Shown here: piece after piece, positions 45,401 to 55,553 of the stretch
Numbering within the stretch: the stretch's first letter is position 1
Layout: every line of letters begins with the position of its first letter
NCBI GenBank assembly: GCA_026119855.1
Contig: JAOWBW010001049.1
Location: 867,848-931,847 of the forward strand
Source of the DNA: Campanula takesimana
Taxonomy: Eukaryota > Streptophyta > Magnoliopsida > Asterales > Campanulaceae
DNA: 64,000 nucleotides
Direction: 5' to 3'
Notes under the pieces: model-generated
Databases searched by the model: none
What the model was told of the DNA's origin: nothing
Seen by the model: only the letters and a program-made list of their open reading frames with translations
Translations under genes and position numbers: made by a program

Positions 45401-46446
45401 ACTTCACAAGTCCCTACGGCTAATGCAGCAACTCTTGCTCCATTCCCCACGCGTAGATCTACTTCACCTTCTTTAAGAAGTCTCCTATTCTTTAGTCCCT
45501 GCACATTTAGACAAATGTGAGAACCACATCCGGTATCCAATACCCAAGAATCAGTGGTAGAAAGGAGAATATCTATCATATAGATACCTGAAGTCGACGC
45601 AGCCTTGCTGCTCTTCTTCTTCTTTTGCTCTTCCAAGAAAGCCTTGCAATTACGTTTCCAATGACCAATTTCTTGACAATGGAAACAGATTGCATCCTTT
45701 TGTGAATCGGGTTTTGCCTCAGAAGCCTTGGCAACCTTTGCCTTGCTTATTTTGGGTTTGACAACTTTTGCCTTACCCTTTCCTTTGGCACTAGCCTTCT
45801 TCCCATCATGAACCAAGAGCACGGGAGAACCTTTCTCCACAATTTTCATCTCTGCAGTTTTGAGCATCCCATGCAACTCAGAGAGATTCTTATCCATTCC
45901 ATGCATGTTATAATTCATCACAAACTGATTATAACTTTTAGGCAATGAATTAAGAATGAGATCCGTGGCTAGCTCCAATGGGATTGGATAGCCAAGTTTC
46001 TCAAGGTGCTCTACATAACCTTTCATTTTAAGAAAGTGAGGACTCACTTGTTTCCCTTCATTCATTTTACTAGTAGTGAATGCAACAATGGTCTTGTACC
46101 TCTCTTGCCTAGCTTGCTCTTGAAACATGGTTCTCAACTCCACGCCTATCTCATAGGCTTCCAAATGTTCCAAACTTTGTTGGAGTTTTGAACACATAGC
46201 AGCAAGCATGAGACAACTTACATCTCTAGAATCATTACGATGTTTCTTGTAATTGTCCCTTTCTACCCTAGGGGCAGTAGGCGGTGGTTCAGCAGGGAGA
46301 GGCCCATCGAGAATGTACAACTTGTCTTCTTGCCTAAGAACGATTCTTATGCTACGGATCCAGTCCATAAAGTTTGTACCATTCTCTTCGAGCTTATCCT
46401 TCTCAAGGATCGATCGCAACGACATTGATTGAGTGTTATTAGTCAT
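42490..46446 (-). CDS. Copia gag-pol polyprotein, complete
   Basis: 1318 residues without a break, a normal length for plant copia. In order: gag (UBN2-type, about 20-205); a basic linker and the zinc knuckle CFHCQEIGHWKRNC (254-267); aspartic protease with WVLDTGCGSH (301-310); pre-integrase and the integrase HHCC zinc finger starting WHCHLGH (about 435); the integrase core with Asp in HSDVCGPL, Asp in RSDRGGEY and Glu in NGVSEMRNRT; RT (about 830-1075) with the catalytic YVDDILL; and RNase H (about 1165-1290) with AYTDASF, STTEAEYIA and DLYCDNNGAIA. The catalytic residues I can check are all present. It makes the particle protein and the enzymes needed to copy and insert the element. The stop is only a few bases from the polypurine tract. 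Confidence 0.95.
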   Translation of the reverse strand: MTNNTQSMSLRSILEKDKLEENGTNFMDWIRSIRIVLRQEDKLYILDGPLPAEPPPTAPRVERDNYKKHRNDSRDVSCLMLAAMCSKLQQSLEHLEAYEIGVELRTMFQEQARQERYKTIVAFTTSKMNEGKQVSPHFLKMKGYVEHLEKLGYPIPLELATDLILNSLPKSYNQFVMNYNMHGMDKNLSELHGMLKTAEMKIVEKGSPVLLVHDGKKASAKGKGKAKVVKPKISKAKVAKASEAKPDSQKDAICFHCQEIGHWKRNCKAFLEEQKKKKSSKAASTSGIYMIDILLSTTDSWVLDTGCGSHICLNVQGLKNRRLLKEGEVDLRVGNGARVAALAVGTCEVTLPSGLILVLNNCYYVPDLSRNIISISCLDNEGFKFLIENKKFSIYLNDVLYGIANSFNGFYILDVKNENNVYHVNKKSKPNDVNHTYLWHCHLGHINEKRISKLHGDGLLGSCDLESYDTCESCLLGKMTKTPFTKLGERASDLLGLIHSDVCGPLSSNARGGFQYFITFTDDYSRFGYVYLMKHKSEAFEIFRIFQNEVEKQLGKSIKALRSDRGGEYLSQEFDDHLKNCGIVSQLTPPGTPQWNGVSEMRNRTLLDMVRSMMSQVDLPISFWGYALETAAFTLNHVPTKSVQKTPYEMWSGKKPSLSFMRIWGCEVYVKRLISDKLAHKSDKCIFVGYPKETKGYYFYNREDNKVFVARTGVFLEKEFLSKEISGSKINLEEIRDPENNIEPIVEQEQEPQGVVEPVQNTQASLRSSRLRSEPERYGFLVTDSNAVEIIENDEPSTYQEAMSSPDSDKWLGAMESELQSMQDNQVWNLIDAPEGVKTIGCKWVFKKKTDMDGKVHTYKARLVAKGYRQVHGIDYDETFSPVAMIKSIRILLAIAAYHDYEIWQMDVKTAFLNGKLQEDVYMTQPEGFEQDSKVCKLQRSIYGLKQASRSWNLRFDESVKEFGFIKNEDEPCVYKKISGSIVLFLILYVDDILLIGNDIPTLQSVKTWLGKCFAMKDMGEAAYILGIKIYRDRSRRLLGLSQSTYIDKVIRRFRMENSKRGTLPVLHGVSLSKTQCPKTKDEREKMNDVPYASAIGSIMYAMICTRPDVSYALSMTSRYQSDPGENHWIAVKAVLKYLRRTKDSFLVYGGMEDDLVVNAYTDASFQTDKDDSRSQSGFVFMLNGGAVSWKSSKKSTTADSTTEAEYIAASDAAKEAVWIKKFITELEVVPSIANTIDLYCDNNGAIAQAKEPRAHQKSKHILRRFHIIREIIDRGDVNICRVPTDNNVADPLTKGLPQAKHDGHVRSMGIRYMGDWA

Positions 46447-48012
46447 TATCTACAAATATACAAAATTTCCAAAATTTAATAAGTACCGATTTTCATTAAA
46501 GAGATGAATAATGTATTTTTCAAAAATACTCCCACTAAATTACATAACCTTCTTATACATCCAATGTATAATATAATTTAAATGGGTTAAGATCCAACTT
46601 TAATTTGATTTCGAGTCCGCTAAGGCGGATTACACAAAATCAAACTAATTAGGTAGACAACTCTTGTCAATCATATCTCATATGACTCTTAGTTCCTTTT
46701 ATGAGATTCTTTAAGAAATCCAATTTCAAAAAGCATGTTAAACCTCATCTTTGCCTAGGCCAAAAACTGTTTTGACGCCCAATTAAGTCTAACCATTTTA
46801 AACGCATAGTTAATGTGTCCCGCTAGGGCGTGCCCACATTATCTATCTTGCTCATACATAAATTAATTTAATGCATCTCGCTAGGGCGAATCTACATTAG
46901 AGTCACTTATGTATTAACAAGTGTTTTAATCATGGCATGGCAATAAAAGACTTAAAACTTTCTTTGAAGGTTCATCACATATAACATATAACACATTTAT
47001 GAGCACATAATATAAACATGTTACACATCAAGTTTAGCCACTAAATTAATCTCCATTAATTTAAGCATGATATTTATGTGTCATTAGTTTCTCTATAATT
47101 ATGAGGATGAGACTATTTCAACTTCGGTTATTATCTCCAAATCAAGACAACAAGAAGCGCGCTCGAACTAAGCCATTAGGCAACCACAATCCCGCACTAA
47201 TTCAAGAAACCAAGAAAGTAGTCCATGTGGCCGAAACTAAGCAATAGATGGTCTCGATGAACGTAGGCCAATTGCATTCACAATTCCACATGGATCTCCA
47301 ATCATTGAATCAAGAACTTTGTTTCTCAATTTTAGCAATTATGAACTCTTCATAATTCTAACTTCGTTTTATCCTTGAAACTTTGATTGCGATCAATTTT
47401 GTGAAACACAATCTCGATGAACGCAGATTAGCCATCCAAAACTTGAACCAATCTAGGAATCACAAGACTAAAACAAATAGGAAAATCAAACCCCAAAATC
47501 CACACACAAACCAACTACCCAAAACCCATTCCAGATCATTAAGTCTGAAGTGGTCTTGTTACTGGTTTTGTTGGATTTATCGAAAAATTCCAGAATCAGA
47601 TTTTGAACAAAAATCAGAACATTCTGGCCTAGCGAGCGCGCGCCTGGTCCAGCACGGGCGGGCGCCTGCAACGCGCGCGCGCCTGGTCCAGCGCGGGCGA
47701 GCGCCTTTATGGTCAGAATGGTATGGAATTTTCAAGTTCGAAAATTTTGTCTCAAAATTATTCTTCCCCGATTATTAAAACTTTGATCCAATCAAAAATC
47801 AATAATCGAAATAATTCAGAATCCACCATAATTTTTATTGCGATTGAATCGTGCGATTAAAGTTGGAAAAACAATAAACCACATAAAATCACACAACACA
47901 TAAACATCATATAATCCAATATTCATATCATGCTTGGCACATAAATAATTTATATACACACAACATGATCCAAGTATTGAATTAATCAACATGAACGGGG
48001 CTCTGATACCAC
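46447..48012 (-). other. Copia 5' leader and primer binding site
   Basis: Primer site at 48000-48011, then 1.55 kb before the gag start. It contains a GC-rich block at 47630-47706 (GCGCGCGCCTGGTCC repeats) and repeated CCCGCTAGGGCG / CTCGCTAGGGCG words at about 46820 and 46878. Non-coding as far as I can see. Confidence 0.8.
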
Positions 48013-49522
48013 TGTTGGGTTTACAAGTAACATGCGCAGCGGAATATAGCAATTAAAATTTTAAGAAACCCAAAGCCATGGATCCGTTCATATGACTAAA
48101 TCAAATACAACATGATGAATAGAGGAATAACTAACCCTTGATGGCTATGAATTTTCTCTTTGGTCTTGGTGGAAATCTTGAAGCTTTATCACGAACAAAT
48201 CACGAACTTTGTAAGATGATAAATTCACCCTCTAGCGGTATCCACACTTCGAACGAATATCAAAGGAGCTTCTTTGATCTTGGTTGCTAGACCAATATTA
48301 TGAAACACACTTTCACAATATAATAAAGAACTATATGGAATTTATTTGTGAATTATTTTGTTCCTCAATCAATGATATCTTAGAACAAAATAAAATCTCT
48401 CTCAAACTCTTTGAGACTCACAAAAGCACTTGTCTATATGGTCTGACCGAATTGGGGTTTTTATACACAATTAAGACCTATTCCAAATAGGAATCTTGTG
48501 CCAAAAACCATTCCTAATTAAATCAGGAAATTTCCAATCGGCAGCACCAGGCGCCCGCCTGGTACCACCCAGGCGCCCGCCTGTTTTGGGCAGAAACTCC
48601 AGTCCCTTTCCGGCTTGAACAGGCGCCCGCCTGGTGCAACACAAGCGCCCGCTTGTCTGACCAGGAGGCCCAGAACTTTTCTAGAAATTCCTTGGAGGTC
48701 CTTCGACCCTAAATTCCAATATAGTCCTTTTATTTAAGATTCGTTCTATTGTGTGTGACCCTCTAGGATTATACTAAGTTGGCAATGGGCTCAAACATGA
48801 TCCCATAAGATATGATTAGGTTCTAGCAAACCGTCATACCTACCCAAATAGTATAACTAGATACAAGTTCGCATTCCTTTAGAATATGTCACAATCCCTT
48901 TGTCCACGATGTCATTGAACACAAGTCATGGTCAAACAGTCAACTTGTTTTGTTCAATGCTTTCTCGATTCCAAATATGTTGATAATTCAAATGCTATTG
49001 ATCCAATCAATCTATTTGAGTCCGGCCGAACATTTCATCAACATCATTCCTTCGAGGGGCCCAAGCTTGACATCTCTCCGTTGAGGGACAAATCCATTTA
49101 GCTTATTATTCTTCCCAACGGGAATCCGATTATGCCAATAATACCTTTTATAACTACCGTGTTAAGGTAGCGTTTGAATATGTCAAACACAATGTTCATC
49201 AAGTGGAAGACTATAATAACTTCATGTCTAAGGATTCAAATGACATAACTAATATGAGATATATGTATGACATAGACCATGACATAAATCTCATACAGCG
49301 GGTCATGTCCAGTACCTTGTTCCAAACAAGTACCCATAAATCTAACATGATCATCCCATGATCATTTAGCCTTTATACTAGTGCTTAATAAGTACTAGGG
49401 ACGGGGATTATTATAAGTAAACATGAACAACAATAATAATCAAAACATCTCTTTTATTGATATGAAATAAATGATAACAATTTCAACGTTTATAAAACGT
49501 GCCTAGGGCACCACTACCAACA
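48013..49522 (-). repeat. 5' LTR of the intact copia
   Basis: 1510 bp. Minus-strand start TGTTGGTAGTGGTGCC, end AACCCAACA. GC-rich modules lie at 48547-48657. Confidence 0.93.
48460..48465 (-). promoter_or_regulatory. LTR TATA box
   Basis: Minus-strand TGTATAAAAACC, about 82 bp downstream of the nearest GC-rich module. It probably sets the start of the genomic RNA. Confidence 0.6.
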
Positions 49523-50396
49523 CGAACGGCGTCACAGACACCGACACCGGCACCTGCGCATAGAGAGTCATGAACGTCGTCGCATATATAGAGAGAGAGA
49601 AGCGAACGGCGAGAATGAGGGAAACTAAATTCCTAAACCTAGATTTTTTCTTATATAGGGAGGGGTGGTGTGTGTATTTCTATAACATGAGGGGGGTAGT
49701 AGTAAAATATTTATAAACTTAATAGGTTCGGGTCGGATCGGATCGGAGAGTTTTACCAAACCCGATCCGAACCCGATCGGATATTTAAAAATGCAAACCA
49801 TACCCGAAATTTTCGGATCGATTTCCCTTCGGTACGGATCGGGTTCGGTCAAATTGCCATCCCTACCTGTCTGGTACTCCGTTTTGACGTAGAACGCTAT
49901 GCAAAATAGGTCGTTTTGTTCATTTACGCATATCAATACAGCGTCCCGTTCAGCGACGCTATTGAACGGAGACTCCGTTTTAAACGCTGCAAATTGGAGC
50001 GTCTCCGTAAACGACACTTATGGAACGAAGCATAGAAACGACTTGGACCAAATTAACCATTCAATTTTGAGAAATAAGGAATTCCAGATGTGAAATTTTT
50101 AGATACGTATTACTGAAGAGATAAAGAAGAAGAAGAAGAAAGACATTAGTTTCTAGATCCGTAACTGTAGAAGGTGGGCTACAAAGTGTTTACATTGAGG
50201 GTTCAAAAGTGGGAGGAAAGAAGAAAAGAAATAAAATTGAAAATAAATAGACTTATTAATTTGACAAGTGACATTAATTTGACGTGGTTGGTGTGATTCG
50301 GATTGGGTAGCTTGCCCCACTAGTCACTAACAGGATAACTGGTTTTTCTTGGTAATTCACGTATTTTGTGGAAAACCAAGAAAAAGGAAAGATTGT
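49523..50396. other. No gene seen
   Basis: A GC-richer flank (49523-49620), then a GGATCGGATCGG-type stretch ending ATTGCCATCCCTA (49855-49866), which is one end of a hAT-type MITE like 55267-55545. The other end was not found. The rest is unassigned. Confidence 0.45.
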
Positions 50397-50668
50397 CACG
50401 GTCTTCTGCTGATACCGAATATATATCTATGGCAGCTCTTACGTGTGAATTGAAATGGTTATAGGGTCTTTTACTTAGCTTGGGAGTGCATCATCCAAAA
50501 GTTATTCCTCTCTTATGTGATAGTCAATCCGCGATTTGTCTTGCTCAAGATCAAAGCATATTGAGGTTGATTGTCATTTTGTTTGAGATGAAGTCAAGGA
50601 AGGTCTCATTGCTCTTTCATATGTTCCTACATCTACAAAGTTGGCGGATATCTTTAAAAAAAAAATCA
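50397..50668 (+). pseudogene. Copia RNase H relic
   Basis: Pieces in different frames read SSADTEYISMAALTCELKW, then LGVHHPKVIPLLCDSQSAIC and, shifted, SYVPTSTKLADIF. These are the conserved parts of copia RNase H and the polyprotein end. An in-frame stop and frame shifts are present. It is cut by the MITE at 50679. Confidence 0.75.
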
Positions 50669-50678
50669 TTTATTTTTG

Positions 50679-50715
50679 GAGCTGGTCTCTGGTGCGGTGG
50701 CGCCGACCGAGCCAT

Positions 50716-50746
<31 letters not shown>

Positions 50747-51529
50747 TTTGCCCTCACAACCTTTTTTCCTCCACCAAAAGTAACACTTCTTATAACGAAA
50801 TGTAACACATTTGTTTTTCAAAAGCAACACTTTTTTTTTTCAAAAATGTACCACAATTTTGATGCAATAGATTAAAGATAACATAAAAATTAACAACTAA
50901 ATTAATGTAACACTTTTTATAAAGGAATGTAACATTATTTTTTCAAATGTAACACTTTTTTTCTCCGAAAATTAATATAGGATTGACAACTAAACTAATG
51001 TTACATTTTATAAAAAATGAATGTAACATTTTTTTCTCAATTGTAACATTTTACATTCTTAAATGTAGCATTATATATGAAATGTAACAATTTTTTATTG
51101 AGAAAGTAACAATTGAAATGCAAACCCAATTTTTTTATAAAAACTGCTGTTACATTTGACAGTAGAAAAAAGTGTTACTTTTTGAAGATGAAAGTGTTAC
51201 TTTTATCAGAACAGAGTGTTACATTTCAGTTGGCAAGAACTTCAAACTTTTTTATGTGTAAAAAAATGTTTAAAAAAAAAAAAAATCAAACCATATCATG
51301 ACCTATGTAGTTTTATTCGTCTCGTCGAGACGAACACAACGGTATTTTTTAAAAAAATTCTGAGTTATAAATCTTAAGATATAGCATTTTAAAGTTAATG
51401 GGTTTTTTTTTTTTAGGACACGTGTCACTCAGAGAGAGGGGGAAGGAGCCGGGCGGGGCGGTTCGGCCGGGTCGGCCCATGGGCCAGACCAGCCGCACGC
51501 CGTGCGGCGGTCTGACGTGAGAATTTGTC
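50679..51529 (-). mobile_element. Mutator-like MITE, copy C
   Basis: Inverted relative to copy B, 851 bp, with a perfect 9-bp duplication TTATTTTTG (50670-50678, 51530-51538). Ends GAGCTGGTCTC and the inverted partner, GC palindrome GCCGCACGCCGTGCGGC at about 51492, and a core full of GTAACA/TGTTAC. Confidence 0.87.
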
Positions 51530-51830
51530 TTATTTTTGTACGGAATGAGTATTATATTACGCATCATTTTTTTTAACACATTATTACGCATCATTTAAAA
51601 ACTTAAAATAATAATTGCATACAATCGGGAAGAAAAAAAATACACCCAACAAAAGGGAGGGCTGCAAAGAAGAAATTTTAGCTTTTGTATTTATTGTTAC
51701 ACATGAGCCCAGTCCAACCGATGTTTTTTCTACACGCTTTACTGATCCAAGACCATTTAACTGATTGCGGAATAGGCCCAAACATTGTTGCGCTCTAGCG
51801 AGAAACATTTTTCAACGCACTAAGCCTGAA
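51530..51830. other. No gene seen
   Basis: AT-rich sequence between the MITE and the possible exon at 51831. It could include a promoter, but nothing specific is visible. Confidence 0.35.
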
Positions 51831-51910
51831 ATGGTGACAATACCGTCGTCGGCGCAGTCGAAACCTGTTAAACCTTGCGCTTCATCTTCTCCGGCTGAAT
51901 TTTCCATCGA
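51831..51910 (+). CDS. Possible first exon of an unidentified gene
   Basis: ATG, then 26 codons (MVTIPSSAQSKPVKPCASSS...), ending at a strong donor GA|GTAAGT. The base composition is coding-like and unlike the AT-rich surroundings. I do not recognise the peptide and find no following exon before the receptor kinase that ends at 52477. It may be the start of a gene that was truncated, or whose other exons are short. Weakly supported. Confidence 0.3.
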
Positions 51911-52476
51911 GTAAGTTCACTGCACCAATCCTGTCTGATTATCTCTGTTTCCTTATAATTTCATACACACAAGTTATCATCATTCTGTAGCTGAACTACA
52001 TTTGTTGCATAACATTTGCTTGTATTTTATCATCTACTGTATTTTGGCAGTCCTTCCTTTCAGGTTGAAATTGTATATTTTGTTTTATTTTTGACAAAAT
52101 TGAAGTTTTCCAAATGGAATTCGGATGAGGATTTGTTAATGTGGCTTACAGATTTTGTAGCTTTAAATTGATTTCGTTAAATATTAACCTGAAAATTTGT
52201 CATCTTAACTAGAATAGTCATGCTGTCATAGTGTACCTTTTCAAATGAAACCCAAGTATTTGATTGAAGATGAAGTCAATATCTGCTAAGTTCATTATTT
52301 GTATGTTAATGTGATTGATTGGAGTAGTTGCTGCTTACTTTAGAGTAGAATTTGGAGATTCAAGCATTGCAATATAGCTTCAAAAGTGCTTTATTTACAA
52401 ATGTTTTAATTAAAATGATCGTATATTTATTGGCCTTTCCAGATTACAAACATGAAACTACACTTAGTTTAGCCTT
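51911..52476. other. Unassigned; 3' flank of receptor kinase 1
   Basis: AT-rich and non-coding in all frames. It could be intron of the possible plus-strand gene or 3' UTR of the minus-strand kinase. Confidence 0.4.
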
Positions 52477-54820
52477 TTATTGATGATATACTAGAGGTGG
52501 AATCCCAACTTCAACTGCGCCTTCAAGCATTTGAGTCACCTTCTTCATCGAGGGCCTTAAAAGTGGATCAGGGTTAACGCACCATAATCCTACCATTAAT
52601 ATTCTCTCGAACCTCTTGAGATCACTTAATACATCAGTGTCATGCCTCACCAGAGCCTCCAGTCTTCCTGATCTCATACAAATTATTACCCATTCTGTGA
52701 GAATCAAATCTTCTTCTTCACTCTCTTCCTCGACCCGATTCAAATCTATGTGCCTTCTTGCACAAATGATCTCAAGCAGCATTACACCAAAACTATAAAT
52801 ATCAACTTTAGTTGTAATCGGTGCATTCTTTAGCCATTCTGGTGCCATGTATCCTGCAGTCCTCTTGTACGAGTGTGAGTTCTAGTTTGATCCTCACCCA
52901 GAAGCTTTGACAATCCAAAATCTGCAATCTTGGCATTGTAGTTAGCATCAAGCAACACATTCTGGGGCTTCATGTCACAATGGATAATCTGAGTCTCACA
53001 TTCTTCATGCAAGTACAGCAAGCCTCTTGCAATCCCGAGTGCCATTTCAGTCCTCTGACTCCAGCTAGGCACCTTTCCTTTTTTGAATAAAAAGTCTGAC
53101 AGGGTCCCGTTATTCATTAGTTCGCATACCAAAATCCGATGATCGTCCTCGATGCAAAATCCTAAGAGCCTTACCAAATTCTTGTGGTACGTTTGTCCTA
53201 TAATTTTCAGCTCTGTCAAGAATTCACTCTCCCCACGTTCGGTTACTCTTTCTAGCTTCTTTACAGCTATCTCGATATCTGTATCCTTCAAAGCGAGTCT
53301 TCCACTGTATACTTTACCTGAAGCTCCTCGACCCAGTGTATTACTGAACCCATTGGTTGCTTCACGCAATTCCTGGTATGTGAACTCGCGAAAATTAACT
53401 CCTATTGTAGTCATGTCTGGAGACCACTTCCTTTTTACTAACTTTCGAGCAATAGGATGATAATAAATGGCGATGGAGCCAAATAGGACAGCAAGTACGC
53501 TGCTTACTATAAGACCTTTCTTGACATAAGACCTCCTATGAGAATGCTTCTTTCGAGACCCATCAGGACCCGGACTGCTAATCTTCATTGGCACCTTGAT
53601 AAAAGCCGTTCTTCCTATAGTTGAAGTACTCTTACGAGCATTCAGTAGAGGCATTCTCTTCTTGTTACACGTTGTATCCCTCAAGGCAGCAGCCATGCTG
53701 TAACAATCATCCATAAGAGCTTTCTTGCACCCCTCTACATCAACATTTAATACCCGTGCTAAGTCTGCAAAACCCTCTAATGGTAAATCAGCATCATCAA
53801 TCACCTCCACTGTGAAATTCCTCATGGTTGGATCTGCACAGTAATTCACGACAACCTCCGGGCGGCATCCCTTAGATTGATCGTTTAGATCTAAAGGAAC
53901 ATAACCCGGCAGGCAGTTACAACTCACTGTCTCATTGTTTGGTGATGTGCAAAACCCATAAACACCGCAAATGGAATTCACAAAGCACGGCTCAGTCAGT
54001 GCTCTCCACACCCTTATCCAACTGCTTCCGTTCCTCCTATGGTATGAATATTGTTGGAGATTACCGTTATCTTCAATTGTGGTTCGGTGATAATATTCTT
54101 CAACTCGGATAGAAAGATTAGTTGTCAAAGCGTAAATATTGTCAAAAGTGCTATTGACAAGATACATATGCGCGGTAGTCTGGTTAAAAACCAAGCTGAC
54201 ATTGTTTGTCAGAGTTCCCGTGAAAAAATATCCTGGATCTGAGAAGTGATAGGCTGAGAGCACCAAATTCCCATCATATTGCATCTCCAACATGAAGTTT
54301 CCAGTTGAGTAATCGGAAATTCCCTTTGCGTTTGAGAAGAGCTTTGTGCCTGGGCTTAAAATTTGTCCCGGTAAGATAGTGTTTGTTGGGTGGCTAAAGC
54401 TCTGCCAAATTGGACGTGAATTGGAATCTCGTAACACGAAATTTCCATCATTTTGCATGAAACCCAAGCTAGCCGCTGCTCCACTGTAGATTGTTAGAAC
54501 GCTCCCGTTGTTGTATGTGAGCAATAGCTGCCCACTAAATGTTAATCTGATAGTTGATCCTTTCCCTGCTGGATTGTCACGGTTAGCGGACCAAATTAGT
54601 GTTTTGTCCGGGATTTTATCAAACCAAATTCCTAAAAGGTAAAGACCATTTGAGAGTGGGTAAAACCCGAAGGCAAAATCAGCTGACAAGGAGAGCCAAG
54701 TTGGTTGGTTCCAGCAGTGATGCCGGTGCCTAGAGGTATATTTGGTGGAATTTGGGCATAAGAGGAGTGAAATATGAAGAATGTAAACAGAATAAGGTAA
54801 AAGTTTACCATCACAGGCAT
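52477..54820 (-). CDS. G-type lectin S-receptor-like Ser/Thr kinase 1 (two frame breaks)
   Basis: An intronless plasma-membrane receptor kinase of about 780 residues. The likely start is 54820 (MPVMVNFYLILFTFFIF, a signal peptide ending near SSYAQ), not the upstream Met at 54899. Domains: bulb-lectin (FAFGFYPL, LIWSANRDNPAG, NDGNFVLRD, IWQSF); a Cys-rich EGF/PAN-like region (CGVYGFC, CNCLPGY); a membrane span (VSSVLAVLFGSIAIYY); and a kinase with LGRGASGKVYSG, the lysine in IAVKK, HCDMKPQNVLLD, ADFGLSK and MAPEWLKNAP. HCD in place of HRD makes it a non-RD kinase, usual in this family and often linked to immune signalling. Frame breaks at about 54710 and 52862 are each explained by one missing base in a short run (A and G). 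It is a tandem paralogue of the gene at 56104-58477. Confidence 0.88.
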
Positions 54821-54899
54821 TGATGAGAGCTTGACGTTGAATGAATACGTAAATGAAGGCTAAGTATGTAGAGAAGATTGTAGAAGATGTACAGACCAA

Positions 54900-55012
54900 T
54901 TATGAAGATAATATCCTAGTGGACTATCTCATCAAGAAAATGCTCCCTATGAGAGAGAAAAAAAGGTGAGATAGTTCAAGAGAATTAGTGGTTTGACTTG
55001 GAAATTGAATAT
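54900..55012. other. Upstream region of receptor kinase 1
   Basis: Promoter-proximal sequence; no certain TATA box. Two transposons (55013-55256, 55267-55545) lie immediately beyond. Confidence 0.3.
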
Positions 55013-55256
55013 TACTCCCTCCGTCCCTATACAAATGTATATCTTTGATTCGAGAGATAATTAAGAAAGTTGACCTTCAATTCAATAGCATAAATATTTA
55101 AATATCCGTAATGATTTCACCGTATAACATTATGATTGTGAGTGTGATAAACAATACAATCATTGTAGTGGGAGAGTTTAGTAACTTCATAAAAAAAAAA
55201 TTAATAAGTTTTTATTATTTAGAAAGGGCTTTCATTTAAGTACAGATGGAATAGTA
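55013..55256. mobile_element. Stowaway-type MITE
   Basis: Left end TACTCCCTCCGTCCC. The right end AAGTACAGATGGAATAGTA is worn. About 0.2 kb upstream of receptor kinase 1. Confidence 0.6.
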
Positions 55257-55266
55257 GGTTGTAGAA

Positions 55267-55545
55267 TAGGGATGGCCAAAACCGGTTCCGGTTTCGGCAA
55301 AAGGGTGACCCTGAACCGGCCCGCGCTTACCCCGGTTCCGGTTCCGGTTTGGCACAATCCGGTCCCGGTCCGGTCCCCCTTTAAAATTATTGAAAAACAA
55401 GGGATTTTCAGTCCGGTTCGGCATATATGTGACCCTGAACCGGCCCGGATGCCTTGCGGTTCCGGTTCGTCCGGTTCCGGTTGCTCCGGTTTGCTCCGGT
55501 TCCGGGCTTTCCGATCCGGTTCCGGGTTCGGTTTGGCCATCCCTA
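55267..55545. mobile_element. hAT-type MITE made of CCGGTT repeats
   Basis: Inverted TAGGGATGGCCAAA ends with a perfect 8-bp duplication TTGTAGAA (55259-55266, 55546-55553), as expected for hAT. The 279-bp body is mostly CCGGTTCCGGTT-like sequence on both arms and could fold on itself. The open frames on both strands are by-products of this repetition. Confidence 0.88.
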
Positions 55546-55553
55546 TTGTAGAA

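Larger units (their letters stand above)
40965..49522 (-). mobile_element. Ty1/copia retrotransposon, apparently intact
   Basis: Near-identical LTRs of about 1.51 kb surround a 5.5-kb interior with primer site TGGTATCAGAGC (48000-48011), a 1.55-kb leader, a single uninterrupted gag-pol frame and a polypurine tract. Every expected part is present, so it may be autonomous. No target duplication can be tested because the low-coordinate side continues into another copy of the leader. Confidence 0.92.

Noticed and set aside
54821..54899. Start of receptor kinase 1 at the upstream Met (54899)
   Set aside because: That frame adds residues unlike the family and lacks the normal signal peptide position; the Met at 54820 gives a proper signal peptide once the nearby one-base break is recognised.
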